A DNA stretch of 64,000 nt. It comes from Tessaracoccus rhinocerotis (lineage in GTDB: Bacteria; Actinomycetota; Actinomycetes; Propionibacteriales; Propionibacteriaceae). Location of the stretch: assembly GCF_007197885.1 (NCBI RefSeq), contig NZ_VKKG01000005.1, positions 1 through 64,000 on the forward strand, in the 5' to 3' direction. Below are positions 16,092-24,410 of this stretch, in pieces. The number at the start of each line of letters is the position of its first letter. The first letter of the stretch is position 1. The notes beneath the pieces were generated by a model. The model was not told the DNA's origin. It saw only the letters and a list, made by a program, of their open reading frames with translations, and made no database searches. The position numbers and the translations under genes are program-made.

Positions 16092-18128
16092 ATGAGTGGA
16101 GTCATCACCGTCCGCCGCCCAGACTACGCGGAACAGGTTGAGCTGACCACCACGACCACCGGACTGGACATCTTCGGCACCGACAGGACGGTCGTCGCAA
16201 TGCGCGTCGGCGAGGAGATCCTCGACCTGCAGCGCGAGTTGGGCGACGGCGACGTCGTCGAGCCGGTCCTCGTGGACAGCCCGGAGGGCCTGGCGATCCT
16301 GCGCCACTCCGCGGCCCACGTGACCGCGCAGGCCGTCCAGAACCTGCACGGGGAGGCGAAGCTCGGCATCGGCCCGCCCATCGTCGACGGCTTCTACTAC
16401 GACTTCGAGACCGCACCCCTCACGCCCGAGGACCTGAAGGCCATCGAGAAGCAGATGGGCCGGATCGTGAAGGAGAAGCAGCGCTTCGTGCGTCGCGCCG
16501 TCTCGGACGACGACGCGCGTGCCGAACTCGCGGCCGAGCCCTTCAAGCTCGAGCTCATCGCCGACAAGGGCAGCGCCAGCGATGACGACGGCTCCTCCGT
16601 CGAGGTCGGTGCCGGCGAGCTGACCATCTACGACAACGTCCGACGCGACGGGTCGGTGGCCTGGAAGGACCTGTGCCGCGGTCCCCACGTGCCCAACACC
16701 GGCTACCTCGGCAACGGCTGGGCCCTGACCCGGTCGTCGGCCGCCTACTGGCGCGGTGACCAGAGCAACGCCGGCCTGCAGCGCGTCTACGGCACCGCGT
16801 GGGCGACCAAGGAGGAGCTCCAGGCATACAAGACCCGCCTGGAGGAGGCCGCCAAGCGCGACCACCGCAAGCTCGGCCAAGAGCTCGACCTGTTCAGCTT
16901 CCACGAGATCGTCGGATCCGGCCTGCCGCTGTTCCACCCCCTCGGGGGCGTCATCAAGCGCGAGATGGAGGACTACGTCCGCGCCCGGCACATCGAGGAG
17001 GGTTTCGACTACGTCGGCACCCCTCACATCGCCAAGGAGGAGCTCTTCTACACCTCCGGGCATCTTCCGTACTACGCCGACGGCATGTTCCCGCCGCTGC
17101 TGGAGGACGCGGAGCGCGATGAGCAGGGCAACGTGGTCAGGGGCGGCCAGGCCTACCGGCTGAAGGCGATGAACTGCCCGATGCACAACCTGATCTTCTC
17201 CTCGCGCGGCCGCTCCTACAGGGAGCTGCCGCTGCGGTTCTTCGAGTTCGGAACCGTCTACCGCGACGAGAAGTCCGGGGTGGTGCAGGGCCTGACCCGC
17301 GTGCGCTCGATCACGCAGGACGACTCCCACAGCTACGTGGCCAAGGAGCAGGCTCCCGACGAGGTGCGCCACCTGCTGCGCTTCATCCTGTCGCTGCTCA
17401 ACGACTTCGGCATGACCGACGTCGCGCTCGAGGTCTCGACCCGTGACGAGGACGGCAAGAAGAAGGACAAGTTCATCGGCTCCGACGCCCAGTGGGACGA
17501 GGCGACCGCCATCCTGCAGCAGATCGCCGACGAGTCCGGGCTGCCCGTGGTGGCCGACCCGGGTGGCGCCGCCTACTACGGGCCGAAGATCTCGATCCAG
17601 GCCCGGGACGCCATCGGACGCACCTGGCAGATGTCCACCATCCAGTACGACTTCAACCAGCCCGAGCGGTTCCAGCTCCAGTACACCGCCAGCGACGGCT
17701 CGCACCAGCAGCCGGTCATGATCCACTCGGCCAAGTTCGGCTCGATCGAGCGGTTCATGGGCGTGCTGATCGAGCACTACGCGGGCGCGTTCCCGGCTTG
17801 GCTGGCACCCATCCAGGTGGTGGCCATCCCGGTGGCCGGCGAGTTCGACGAGTACCTGGGTGGCGTCGTCGCGCAGTTGCGCGCGGCCGGTGTCCGGGTG
17901 GAGTTCGACACCTCCGACGACCGCTTCCCCAAGAAGATCCGCAATTCGGCCAAGCTCAAGGCGCCGTTCGTGCTGATCGCCGGCGGCGAGGACCGCGACG
18001 CGGACGCGGTCTCGTTCCGGTTCCGCGACGGATCGCAGCGCAACGGTGTCCCCGTCGCCGAGGCAGTCGCGGAGATCGTCGGGTTCATCGCCTCGCGCTC
18101 CAACGAGTCCCCGACGGCGAATGCCTGA
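16092..18128 (+). CDS. thrS: Threonine-tRNA ligase
   Basis: 678 residues, normal length. It begins with a degenerate TGS-like region (1-65), then the editing domain with the HxxxH zinc-type motif in [12 protein letters not shown], the class II catalytic core with motif 2 in [13 protein letters not shown], and the C-terminal anticodon-binding domain ([16 protein letters not shown] to the end). Charges tRNA-Thr in the cytoplasm. ATG 16092 is supported by AAGGAGA at 16081-16087. It heads an operon: its last codons overlap the HIT gene start by eight bases, as in the mycobacterial thrS-HIT-pgsA-patA-pimA cluster. Confidence 0.97.
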   Translation: MSGVITVRRPDYAEQVELTTTTTGLDIFGTDRTVVAMRVGEEILDLQRELGDGDVVEPVLVDSPEGLAILRHSAAHVTAQAVQNLHGEAKLGIGPPIVDGFYYDFETAPLTPEDLKAIEKQMGRIVKEKQRFVRRAVSDDDARAELAAEPFKLELIADKGSASDDDGSSVEVGAGELTIYDNVRRDGSVAWKDLCRGPHVPNTGYLGNGWALTRSSAAYWRGDQSNAGLQRVYGTAWATKEELQAYKTRLEEAAKRDHRKLGQELDLFSFHEIVGSGLPLFHPLGGVIKREMEDYVRARHIEEGFDYVGTPHIAKEELFYTSGHLPYYADGMFPPLLEDAERDEQGNVVRGGQAYRLKAMNCPMHNLIFSSRGRSYRELPLRFFEFGTVYRDEKSGVVQGLTRVRSITQDDSHSYVAKEQAPDEVRHLLRFILSLLNDFGMTDVALEVSTRDEDGKKKDKFIGSDAQWDEATAILQQIADESGLPVVADPGGAAYYGPKISIQARDAIGRTWQMSTIQYDFNQPERFQLQYTASDGSHQQPVMIHSAKFGSIERFMGVLIEHYAGAFPAWLAPIQVVAIPVAGEFDEYLGGVVAQLRAAGVRVEFDTSDDRFPKKIRNSAKLKAPFVLIAGGEDRDADAVSFRFRDGSQRNGVPVAEAVAEIVGFIASRSNESPTANA

Positions 18129-18657
18129 CATCGAGGACAGCTCCACCCTGGCCGGGGTCCCGGACGCATTCCAGCGCCTGTGGACCCCGCACCGGATGGT
18201 CTACATCCACGGCCAGGGCAAGCCCGAGGGCGACCACGACTGTCCGTTCTGCACGTCCCCGACGAAGGATGACGCGGACGGGCTGGTCGTGGCACGGGGA
18301 GAGCACGCCTACGTCGTGATGAACCTGTTCCCGTACTCGCCGGGCCACCTGCTGGTGTGTCCCTACCGCCACGTCCCGGACTACACCGACCTCACCGCGG
18401 ACGAGACCCGGGACGTCGCGGAGCTGACGCAGCGCGCCATGCGCGTGCTGCGACGGGTCAGCGGACCCGACGGCTTCAACCTCGGCATGAACCAGGGCGA
18501 GGTGGCCGGCGCCGGGATCGCCATGCACCTCCACCAGCACGTCGTCCCGCGATGGGGCGGCGACATGAACTTCCTGCCGGTGATCGGCCGCACCCGCGCC
18601 CTTCCGCAACTGCTCGACGACGCCCGCCGCCTGCTGGCCGCGGCCTGGGACGAGTGA
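18121..18657 (+). CDS. HIT-domain AP4A phosphorylase-like protein
   Basis: 178 residues with the histidine triad [11 protein letters not shown] near residue 140, a CPFC zinc-type pair near residue 40, and [18 protein letters not shown] typical of the actinobacterial HIT protein encoded next to thrS (Rv2613c type). That protein is reported to act as a diadenosine tetraphosphate phosphorylase. ATG 18121 overlaps the thrS stop; translation is probably coupled. Followed after four bases by patA. Confidence 0.9.
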   Translation: MPDIEDSSTLAGVPDAFQRLWTPHRMVYIHGQGKPEGDHDCPFCTSPTKDDADGLVVARGEHAYVVMNLFPYSPGHLLVCPYRHVPDYTDLTADETRDVAELTQRAMRVLRRVSGPDGFNLGMNQGEVAGAGIAMHLHQHVVPRWGGDMNFLPVIGRTRALPQLLDDARRLLAAAWDE

Positions 18658-18661
18658 GGCC

Positions 18662-19510
18662 ATGACTGGGCTGAGGCGTCTGGGCGTGCATCTCGTCTGG
18701 CGGCTCGGAGGGCGGATCCCGCACCGGCTGCGCAACGTGCTGTGCGTCGTCGGTGCGGTGCTGGTGCACCGGTTGCCCCTGGGCGGCCTGAAGCAGTGGG
18801 ACAGCAACTTCCGCAAGGTGATGGGCCGCCACCCGACCCACGCCGAGCGTCGCCTCCTCGTGGAGTCCTGGCTCCGCAACAACCTGATGTCGCTGTCGCT
18901 CGCGAACTGGAGTGACGAGGACGTCCTCAGCCGTTGCATCATCTCCGAGCACCACCTCGCGCGGCTGCGGACCTCCCTTGCCGGTCCCGGACTCGTGGTG
19001 GCGCTGCCGCACATGGGCAGCTGGGACTTCGCCGGCGCCTGGTGCGCCCGTGAGGGCATCAAGGTGGTCAGCGTCGCCGAACGGCTGCCCGCGGGCCTCT
19101 ACGAGAAGTTCCGCGAAGCCCGCGAGGGCATGGGCATGGACATCCACCCGATGGGCAAGCGCGCTCTGATGGACGCACTCGCCGACGACGTCCGGGCCGG
19201 TCGGATGGTGTGCCTGCTCAGCGATCGCGACCTGTCGCGCCGCGGCGTCGACGTGCCCTGGCCGACGGACGACCACCCGCTGGTGGTCGGCGTCCCCATG
19301 GGCCCTGCTCTGCTGGCTGCCCGCACCGGGGCGGACCTGCGGGTGGTGGTCACCATCTTCCGGGGCGACAGCGTCGAGCTGCGCGTCTCGGAGCGCATCG
19401 AGGTGACCTCGGTGAAGGAGACCATGACCGACGTCGTGGCGGCCTTCGCCGAGGGCGTGGACGCCGCACCCACCAGCTGGTTGATGCTGCAGCGGCTGTT
19501 CCGGCCATGA
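18662..19510 (+). CDS. patA: Phosphatidylinositol mannoside acyltransferase
   Basis: 282 residues of the LpxL/HtrB acyltransferase superfamily. The catalytic HxxxxD occurs as HMGSWD, and SDRDLSRRGVDVPW resembles the second conserved block. In mycobacteria PatA (Rv2611c) acylates the mannose of PIM1/PIM2 on the cytoplasmic membrane face. Its place between the HIT gene and pimA supports this over a lipid A role. Unlike the mycobacterial cluster, no pgsA1 lies between the HIT gene and patA. The stop overlaps the pimA start (ATGA). Confidence 0.88.
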   Translation: MTGLRRLGVHLVWRLGGRIPHRLRNVLCVVGAVLVHRLPLGGLKQWDSNFRKVMGRHPTHAERRLLVESWLRNNLMSLSLANWSDEDVLSRCIISEHHLARLRTSLAGPGLVVALPHMGSWDFAGAWCAREGIKVVSVAERLPAGLYEKFREAREGMGMDIHPMGKRALMDALADDVRAGRMVCLLSDRDLSRRGVDVPWPTDDHPLVVGVPMGPALLAARTGADLRVVVTIFRGDSVELRVSERIEVTSVKETMTDVVAAFAEGVDAAPTSWLMLQRLFRP

Positions 19511-20568
19511 CGCTGCGGGTGGTGCTGGTGTGCCCGTACTCACTCGACGTACCGGGCGGGGTCGGCACCCACGTCCTCGGTCTTGCCGGCTGGTTGGCGG
19601 AGCAGGGCAACGCCCCGACGGTGATCGCCCCTGGCACCCGCAGGCCGGGGGCCGGGCCGGGTGTCGAGGTCGAGCTCCTGGGACCCGCCACCGGGCTGCC
19701 CTTCAACGGCTCGGTCGCCAACCTCGCACTGGCGCCGCGACAGTCCCGTCGCGCCGTCGCCCTCCTGGGCGGCGCGGACGTGGTCCACGTCCACGAGCCG
19801 CTCACCCCAGGTGTCGCGCACGCCGCCGCGCGGGCCGCGTCGCGGCTGGTGGTCACGCACCACGCGAGCTTCCAACTCCCGAGCCCCCTGCACGCCGCGC
19901 TCCGGCTGCGGGCGCGAGCGCTGGGCCCGCGGGTCAGCCTCGCCGTCTCCCCGGAGGCGGCCGAGACCGCCGTGGCCGTCACGGGGCTGCTCCCCACAAT
20001 CGTCCCCAACGGGATCGAACTGCCCCCCGCTCCGCCGCCTCGCAACCGGTGGCGCGGCGGCGCGCGACCCCGGATCGGGTTCCTGGGGCGCTCCGACGAG
20101 GCGCGCAAGGGCTTCGACGTCTTCGCCGCACTGGCGGGACTCGCGCCGCGGGCGGGCCTGGACGCGGAGTTCGTCGCGGCCGGTCCCGGTCGGGTCCGAG
20201 ACCCGGCGGTCCAGCACCTGGGAACCCTCGACCCCGAGGGCCGCGCCAGGTTCCTGGCCGGGACCGACGTCCTGGTGGCACCCAACACCTCGGGCGAGAG
20301 CTTCGGGATGGTCCTGGTGGAGGCCCTCGCCGCCGGCTGCGACGTCGTGGCGAGTGACCTGCCCGCGTTTCGCCGGGTGCTGGCAGCCGCAGGCGTGGGA
20401 GACGTGTTCGAGACCGGTTCCGCCACAGCGGCGCTGGCCGTACTTCGCGAGCGGCTGGGCTCTCCAGTCGAGCCCCTCGTGGCGCACGCGGCGGCGGCCC
20501 GCTGGAGCTGGGAGAGGGTCGGTCCCCAAGTGGCCGGCGCCTACGGCGAGGTTGTGGGGATGGCCTAG
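19507..20568 (+). CDS. pimA: Phosphatidylinositol alpha-mannosyltransferase, GT4 family
   Basis: 353 residues in a GT-B fold: N-terminal VCPYSLDVPGGVGTHVLGLA, DVVHVHEPLTPG and VVTHHASF, then the nucleotide-sugar half with GFLGRSDEARKGFD and the E-x7-E-like NTSGESFGMVLVEALAAG. These are PimA hallmarks: transfer of the first mannose from GDP-mannose to phosphatidylinositol. ATG 19507 overlaps patA by four bases. The TAG stop codon is simultaneously the first three bases of the TAGGAT -10 box of the next gene. Confidence 0.92.
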   Translation: MTLRVVLVCPYSLDVPGGVGTHVLGLAGWLAEQGNAPTVIAPGTRRPGAGPGVEVELLGPATGLPFNGSVANLALAPRQSRRAVALLGGADVVHVHEPLTPGVAHAAARAASRLVVTHHASFQLPSPLHAALRLRARALGPRVSLAVSPEAAETAVAVTGLLPTIVPNGIELPPAPPPRNRWRGGARPRIGFLGRSDEARKGFDVFAALAGLAPRAGLDAEFVAAGPGRVRDPAVQHLGTLDPEGRARFLAGTDVLVAPNTSGESFGMVLVEALAAGCDVVASDLPAFRRVLAAAGVGDVFETGSATAALAVLRERLGSPVEPLVAHAAAARWSWERVGPQVAGAYGEVVGMA

Positions 20569-20571
20569 GAT
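20566..20571 (+). promoter_or_regulatory. -10 box built on the pimA stop codon
   Basis: TAGGAT begins with the pimA TAG stop and ends 7 bases before ATG 20578, implying a leaderless transcript for the CDP-alcohol phosphatidyltransferase. There is no ribosome-binding site. Confidence 0.55.
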
Positions 20572-20577
20572 TCTGGA

Positions 20578-21189
20578 ATGAGCCAAGCGCAGCCGGCCCC
20601 TGAATGGGACACCGACAAGGTGCTCACCGTCCCAAACCTCATTTCCTTCGTCCGGCTGCTCGGCGTCCCAGTCTTCGGGTGGTTGATCATCGCCGGCCAC
20701 GACGTCTGGGCCGTGGGCATGCTCGCCCTCTTCGGCGCCACCGACTGGTTGGACGGCTGGCTCGCCCGCAAGCTCAAGCAGCGCTCGCCCCTGGGGATCC
20801 GGCTCGACCCAGCCGCGGACAGGCTCTACATCCTCATGGCAATCATCGCGCTCGTGGTGCGCGGAATCCTGCCGTGGTGGATGCTCGTGGTGCTGCTGGC
20901 CCGAGACGTGATGCTGCTGATGCTGGTCCCGCCCATCCGACGGGCCACCGGCAAGCTCGCCCTGCCCGTCCTGCGCACGGGCAAGGCCGCCACCATGTTC
21001 CTCCTGATGGCCTTCCCCCTGGTGCTGATCGGATCGGCCAAGTCGCTGGGCATCCAGGCCGCGTTCTGGGTCGGTTGGACGTTCGCCGTGGCCGGCGCGG
21101 TCCTCTACTGGACCTCCGGCATCATGTATCTGAGGCGCACCGTCGAGATGGCGCGGGAGCGCAGGGAAGCGATCGATGGCTCGCCCTGA
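20578..21189 (+). CDS. CDP-alcohol phosphatidyltransferase (Rv1822/PgsA2-like)
   Basis: 203 residues with about six membrane helices and the complete CDP-alcohol motif: D-x2-D-G-x2-A-R in DWLDGWLARKL, followed by G-x3-D-x3-D in GIRLDPAADRL. The family makes phosphatidylglycerol phosphate, cardiolipin or phosphatidylinositol phosphate. Position before the DUF881-sbp-DUF881 genes matches Rv1822, annotated PgsA2 in mycobacteria; position right after pimA would also suit an inositol lipid synthase. The exact alcohol cannot be told here. Overlaps the next gene by 14 bases. Confidence 0.82.
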   Translation: MSQAQPAPEWDTDKVLTVPNLISFVRLLGVPVFGWLIIAGHDVWAVGMLALFGATDWLDGWLARKLKQRSPLGIRLDPAADRLYILMAIIALVVRGILPWWMLVVLLARDVMLLMLVPPIRRATGKLALPVLRTGKAATMFLLMAFPLVLIGSAKSLGIQAAFWVGWTFAVAGAVLYWTSGIMYLRRTVEMARERREAIDGSP

Positions 21190-21943
21190 CCAGAGCATGA
21201 GCCTGCTGACCGACCTGCAGGAGAACGCCCTGGAACCGGAGTACCGAACCGCGCACGAGCGCGGCGAGAAGCGCTCGCCCGGACTCCGTGCAGTAACCGC
21301 CGCGCTCCTGGCCGCTCTGCTGGTGCTGGCCGGGGTCAACACCTTCCGCACGTCGGGTGAGGCGGCCTCGGAGCGGCAGGGGCTGTTGGACCAGATCGAG
21401 ACCACCGAAACAGGGCTGGCCGAGATGGAGGAGGAGATCCGCCAACTGGAGGGCGAGATCCAGGACCTGAGCGATGACCAGGTCACCGACCCCCAGCTCC
21501 GTGCCCAGCTCGACCTCCTGGCACCCCTGGCGGGCGACGTCGCCGTCAGCGGCCCGGGGATCGTGGTCCGGGTCGACGACGCAGCCACCGCCGGGGGAGA
21601 GGGTGTGGTCTTCGACTCCGACCTCACACGACTGGTCAACGGCCTGCGGCAGGCGGGTGCCGAGGCGATCGCCATAAACGGGCGGCGCCTGACGTCACTG
21701 ACGCCCATCCGGTCCGCCGGCTCGGCGATCACCGTCGACTACGTGTCCCTGAACCCGCCCTACACGGTCGAGGTGATCGGGGACCCCAACACCCTCCAGG
21801 CAAGGTTCGCGAGGACGTCTGCCATGGTGTGGTGGAAGTACATCAGTGACAATTACGGCGTAGGATTCAGCATCCGGGTGGCCGACGAGGACCTGCAGCT
21901 CGAGGCCGATCCCGGCATGGTCCTGCGGTACGCGGAGAAGTGA
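21176..21943 (+). CDS. DUF881 membrane-anchored protein (first copy)
   Basis: 255 residues: a cytoplasmic N-terminus of about 40 residues, one membrane helix (AVTAALLAALLVLAGVNTF), an extracytoplasmic coiled coil (IETTETGLAEMEEEIRQLEGEI), and the DUF881 domain (VSGPGIVVRVDD, LVNGLRQAGAEAIAINGRRL, PYTVEVIGDPNTLQARF). DUF881 pairs flanking a small basic protein are conserved in actinobacteria (Rv1823-Rv1825) and linked to division or septal processes, without a known biochemical activity. Translationally coupled to the preceding gene by overlap. Confidence 0.85.
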   Translation: MARPDQSMSLLTDLQENALEPEYRTAHERGEKRSPGLRAVTAALLAALLVLAGVNTFRTSGEAASERQGLLDQIETTETGLAEMEEEIRQLEGEIQDLSDDQVTDPQLRAQLDLLAPLAGDVAVSGPGIVVRVDDAATAGGEGVVFDSDLTRLVNGLRQAGAEAIAINGRRLTSLTPIRSAGSAITVDYVSLNPPYTVEVIGDPNTLQARFARTSAMVWWKYISDNYGVGFSIRVADEDLQLEADPGMVLRYAEK

Positions 21944-21961
21944 CGTAGGGGGAACGGGCAG

Positions 21962-22294
21962 ATGCTGGCAGTCATCGGAATCATCGTCGGGGTAGCCGTG
22001 GGGCTGCTCCTGGAGCCCACCCTGCCCGTCTTCCTGGAGCCCTACCTGCCCATCGCCATCGTCGCCGCGCTCGACGCCATCCTCGGTGCGGCGCGCTCGC
22101 ACCTCGAGGGCGTGTTCTCGGACAAGGTCTTCGCGGTCTCGTTCATCTCGAACGTCCTGATCGCGGGTCTGATCGTCTTCGTGGGCGACCAGATCGGGGT
22201 GGGAGCGCAGCTGTCCACGGGCGTCGTCGTCGTGCTCGGGATCCGGATCTTCAACAACGCGGCCGCCATCCGCAGGAAGATCTTCCATGCCTGA
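21962..22294 (+). CDS. sbp: Small basic protein, DUF1290
   Basis: 110 residues with three hydrophobic segments (MLAVIGIIVGVAVGLLLEP, LPIAIVAALDAILGAARS, SFISNVLIAGLIVFVGDQIG) and the hallmark C-terminus RIFNNAAAIRRKIF. The family is found in actinobacteria and Firmicutes beside DUF881 or division genes. Function unresolved. A GGGG-rich site precedes ATG 21962, and the 3' end overlaps the second DUF881 gene by eight bases. Confidence 0.88.
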   Translation: MLAVIGIIVGVAVGLLLEPTLPVFLEPYLPIAIVAALDAILGAARSHLEGVFSDKVFAVSFISNVLIAGLIVFVGDQIGVGAQLSTGVVVVLGIRIFNNAAAIRRKIFHA

Positions 22295-23126
22295 GGAGCC
22301 CACGCCCCGCCGCGGACTGCCCACCGAGTCGGAGGCGGACCAGACACCCGAGCCCGAGGACGTGGCGCAGCCCGAGGCGGCCCCTGCCAATCCTGTGCCG
22401 GAGCCCCCACCCGGCGCGCGAGGACGGATCATGGCGTTCCTGAGGCCCGGCAAGGGCCAGTTGGTGGTCGCGGTGGTGCTGGCGCTGACCGCCATGCTCG
22501 TCGTGCTCACGCTGCGCTCGCAGGCGGCCGCCCCCGACTACTCCAACCTGCGTCGTGCCGAACTCGTCCAGCTGCTGGACAACCTGGCGGCCGAGACGCG
22601 TCGCCTCGAGGCTGAGGTGAGGGACCTGCAGACCACGCGCGACGAGCTCGCCAGCGGCGCCGAGGGGGCGCAGGTGGCCGAGGAGGAGGCCCAGCGCCGG
22701 CTCGACCAGCTCCAGATAATCGCCGGCACCGTCCCGGTCGAGGGGCCCGGGATCCGCATCATGGTGCAGGACCCCGAGAACAAGGTCAGCCCGGAGCTGC
22801 TGCTGGACGCCCTGGAGGAGCTCCGCGACGCCGGGGCCGAAGTGGTCGAGTTCAACGACTCCGTGCGCGTCGTGGCGTCCACCTGGCTGGCGCTGGACGC
22901 CCAGGGCCGGGTGGTCGCCGACGACGTGGTCCTGGAGGCGCCCATCATGATCGAGGCGATCGGGGACCCGGCCACCCTGGAGGCGGGCGCGCGCTTCCGC
23001 GGCGGACTGGTGAGCGAGATCGAGGGGCCGCGGGTCGGCGGCACGGTCGAGATCGACCAGCTGGAGGAGATCGCGATCTCCTCCGTGGTCGTGGCGGAGG
23101 AGAACGAGTTCGCCCTTCCCAACTGA
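22287..23126 (+). CDS. DUF881 membrane-anchored protein (second copy)
   Basis: 279 residues: an acidic, Pro-rich cytoplasmic tail (about 1-48), a helix (LVVAVVLALTAMLVVLTL), a coiled coil (LLDNLAAETRRLEAEVRDL), and DUF881 (GTVPVEGPGIRIMVQDPENK, LLDALEELRDAGAEVVEFND, MIEAIGDPATLEAGARF). Same architecture as the copy at 21176 but clearly diverged, so probably an old duplication forming a heteromeric complex with Sbp. Its acidic tail could be an interaction site; this is inference. Confidence 0.85.
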   Translation: MPEEPTPRRGLPTESEADQTPEPEDVAQPEAAPANPVPEPPPGARGRIMAFLRPGKGQLVVAVVLALTAMLVVLTLRSQAAAPDYSNLRRAELVQLLDNLAAETRRLEAEVRDLQTTRDELASGAEGAQVAEEEAQRRLDQLQIIAGTVPVEGPGIRIMVQDPENKVSPELLLDALEELRDAGAEVVEFNDSVRVVASTWLALDAQGRVVADDVVLEAPIMIEAIGDPATLEAGARFRGGLVSEIEGPRVGGTVEIDQLEEIAISSVVVAEENEFALPN

Positions 23127-23142
23127 GCGTCGCTGGGTTGGG

Positions 23143-23197
23143 TATGCTCGGGCCACCGATAAGCTTGTGGCGGGTGACTATTTGCCAGGGCCCGAGC
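23143..23197 (+). promoter_or_regulatory. Promoter and inverted repeats before the FHA gene
   Basis: TATGCT (23143-23148) is a good -10. GCTCGGGCC (23146-23154) is mirrored by GGCCCGAGC (23189-23197), with an inner CCAC/GTGG pair (23153-23156, 23167-23170). This may be an operator or a 5' UTR stem ahead of the ribosome site of ATG 23217. Confidence 0.4.
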
Positions 23198-23216
23198 GAG
23201 TGAGAGGAAGACGACG

Positions 23217-23702
23217 ATGAAGTGCCGTCAGTGTGGGGCTGAGAGCCAGGTCGGGGCCAAATTCTGCAGCAACTGCGGAACCCCGTTCCACGACCCGATG
23301 GGTGACACCACCACAGTCCTCGGCGCGATCATCGACGACCAGGACAGTGAGCTCAGCCCGGAGGACCTCGAGGCGGTCCGCGGTCTGACGCAGGGTGACG
23401 CGCTCCTGATCATCAACCGCGGCAGCCCCCAGAGCTCCCGGATCCTGATCGACTCCGACGTGACCAGCGTCGGGCGCCACCCCGAGTCCGACGTGTTCCT
23501 GGACGACATCACGGTTTCGCGCCACCACGCGAAGTTCATCCGCTCCGGCGGTGCGTTGTTCCTCGAGGACCTTGGCAGCCTCAACGGCACCTACGTCAAC
23601 AAGAAGCTGGTGGAGGAGCGCGTCCAGCTCAGGCAGGGCGACGAGATCCAGATCGGCAAGTACAGGGCAACCATCAGCCTGAGCGAGCCCGGGCTGCGCT
23701 AA
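23217..23702 (+). CDS. FHA-domain regulator, GarA/OdhI-like, with zinc ribbon
   Basis: 161 residues. Residues 1-25 form a CxxC-x13-CxxC zinc ribbon (KCRQCG, FCSNCG). Residues about 33-37 hold TTTVLGAI, resembling the GarA/OdhI phosphothreonine motif targeted by Pkn kinases. An FHA domain covers about 60-155 with GRHPESDV, SRHHAKF and DLGSLNGTYVN. In mycobacteria and corynebacteria this protein switches 2-oxoglutarate dehydrogenase and glutamate dehydrogenase. The N-terminal ribbon is not in mycobacterial GarA. GAGAGGAAG supports ATG 23217. The stop overlaps the next start (TAATG). The gcvH gene found beside garA in mycobacteria is absent. Confidence 0.85.
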   Translation: MKCRQCGAESQVGAKFCSNCGTPFHDPMGDTTTVLGAIIDDQDSELSPEDLEAVRGLTQGDALLIINRGSPQSSRILIDSDVTSVGRHPESDVFLDDITVSRHHAKFIRSGGALFLEDLGSLNGTYVNKKLVEERVQLRQGDEIQIGKYRATISLSEPGLR

Positions 23703-24397
23703 TGCCGGCTGCCCCCCGCACGATCGGCCAGGTTCTGGAGCTGCTACGGCCGGAGTTCCAGGACATCTCCGTCTCGAAGCTGCGGTACCTGGAGTCGGAG
23801 GGCCTCGTGGCCCCGGAGCGCGACCAGCCGTCGGGCTACCGACGGTTCCGCCAGGAGGACGTCGACCGGCTGCTGTTCGTGCTGCGTGCCCAGCGGGACC
23901 GCTACCTGCCGCTCAAGGTGATCCGGGAACAGTTGGAGGCCCTCGACAGGGGCGAGGAGGTCACGCTGGATGGGCCCGCCCCCGCCGCGGAGCCCGCCGA
24001 CACCCCGGACGAACCCGCCAAGCCCGCCAGGCCACGGCCCCGAACCGGCTCCCGGATGGTGACCCGTCGCCAGCTGCTGTCCGAGTCAGGACTGGGGGAG
24101 GCCGCCCTCATCGAACTCGAACGCCTCCGCATCATCGAGACCCGGCGGGGTTCGAACCTCTACGGGCGCGAGGCCGTCGCGATCGCCGCGGCAGCGCGCA
24201 AGCTCGGCAACGTCGGAGTGGATCCCCGACAGCTGCGAGTGGTGCAGCAGGCCGCAGTCATGGAGGCGGCACTCGTGGAACAAGCACTCGCCCCGTACCG
24301 CCGTCGCAGCGGTATCCCGAAGGACGTGCTGGCCGACGTGTACCGCCAGGTCCTGCAGGCCCACGCCGCACTGCTCCACAGCCAGATCAACGAGTAA
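23702..24397 (+). CDS. MerR-family regulator, FtsR-like (Rv1828 type)
   Basis: 231 residues: an N-terminal MerR helix-turn-helix (IGQVLELLRPEFQDISVSKL, then YLESEGLVAPERDQPSGYRRF), a Pro/Ala linker (about 85-115), and a C-terminal winged-helix-like domain (TRRQLLSESGLGEAALIELE). This two-domain layout is that of Rv1828/FtsR, which activates ftsZ in corynebacteria. The start is coupled to the FHA stop. Expected to act as a dimer on promoter DNA; targets here are not visible. Confidence 0.85.
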   Translation: MPAAPRTIGQVLELLRPEFQDISVSKLRYLESEGLVAPERDQPSGYRRFRQEDVDRLLFVLRAQRDRYLPLKVIREQLEALDRGEEVTLDGPAPAAEPADTPDEPAKPARPRPRTGSRMVTRRQLLSESGLGEAALIELERLRIIETRRGSNLYGREAVAIAAAARKLGNVGVDPRQLRVVQQAAVMEAALVEQALAPYRRRSGIPKDVLADVYRQVLQAHAALLHSQINE

Positions 24398-24403
24398 TAG
24401 GCT
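24398..24403 (+). promoter_or_regulatory. -10 box for leaderless bifunctional nuclease gene
   Basis: TAGGCT lies directly after the TAA stop of the MerR gene and ends 8 bases before ATG 24411. Confidence 0.5.
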
Positions 24404-24410
24404 GGGTGCC

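Noticed and set aside
15633-18146. 837-codon open frame on the minus strand
   Set aside because: It is the antisense of thrS and the exporter gene. Long antisense frames are expected at such high third-position GC, and its translation shows no domain.
19540-21732. 730-codon open frame on the minus strand
   Set aside because: Antisense to pimA, the CDP-alcohol transferase and the first DUF881 gene; low-complexity Arg/Gly/Pro translation.
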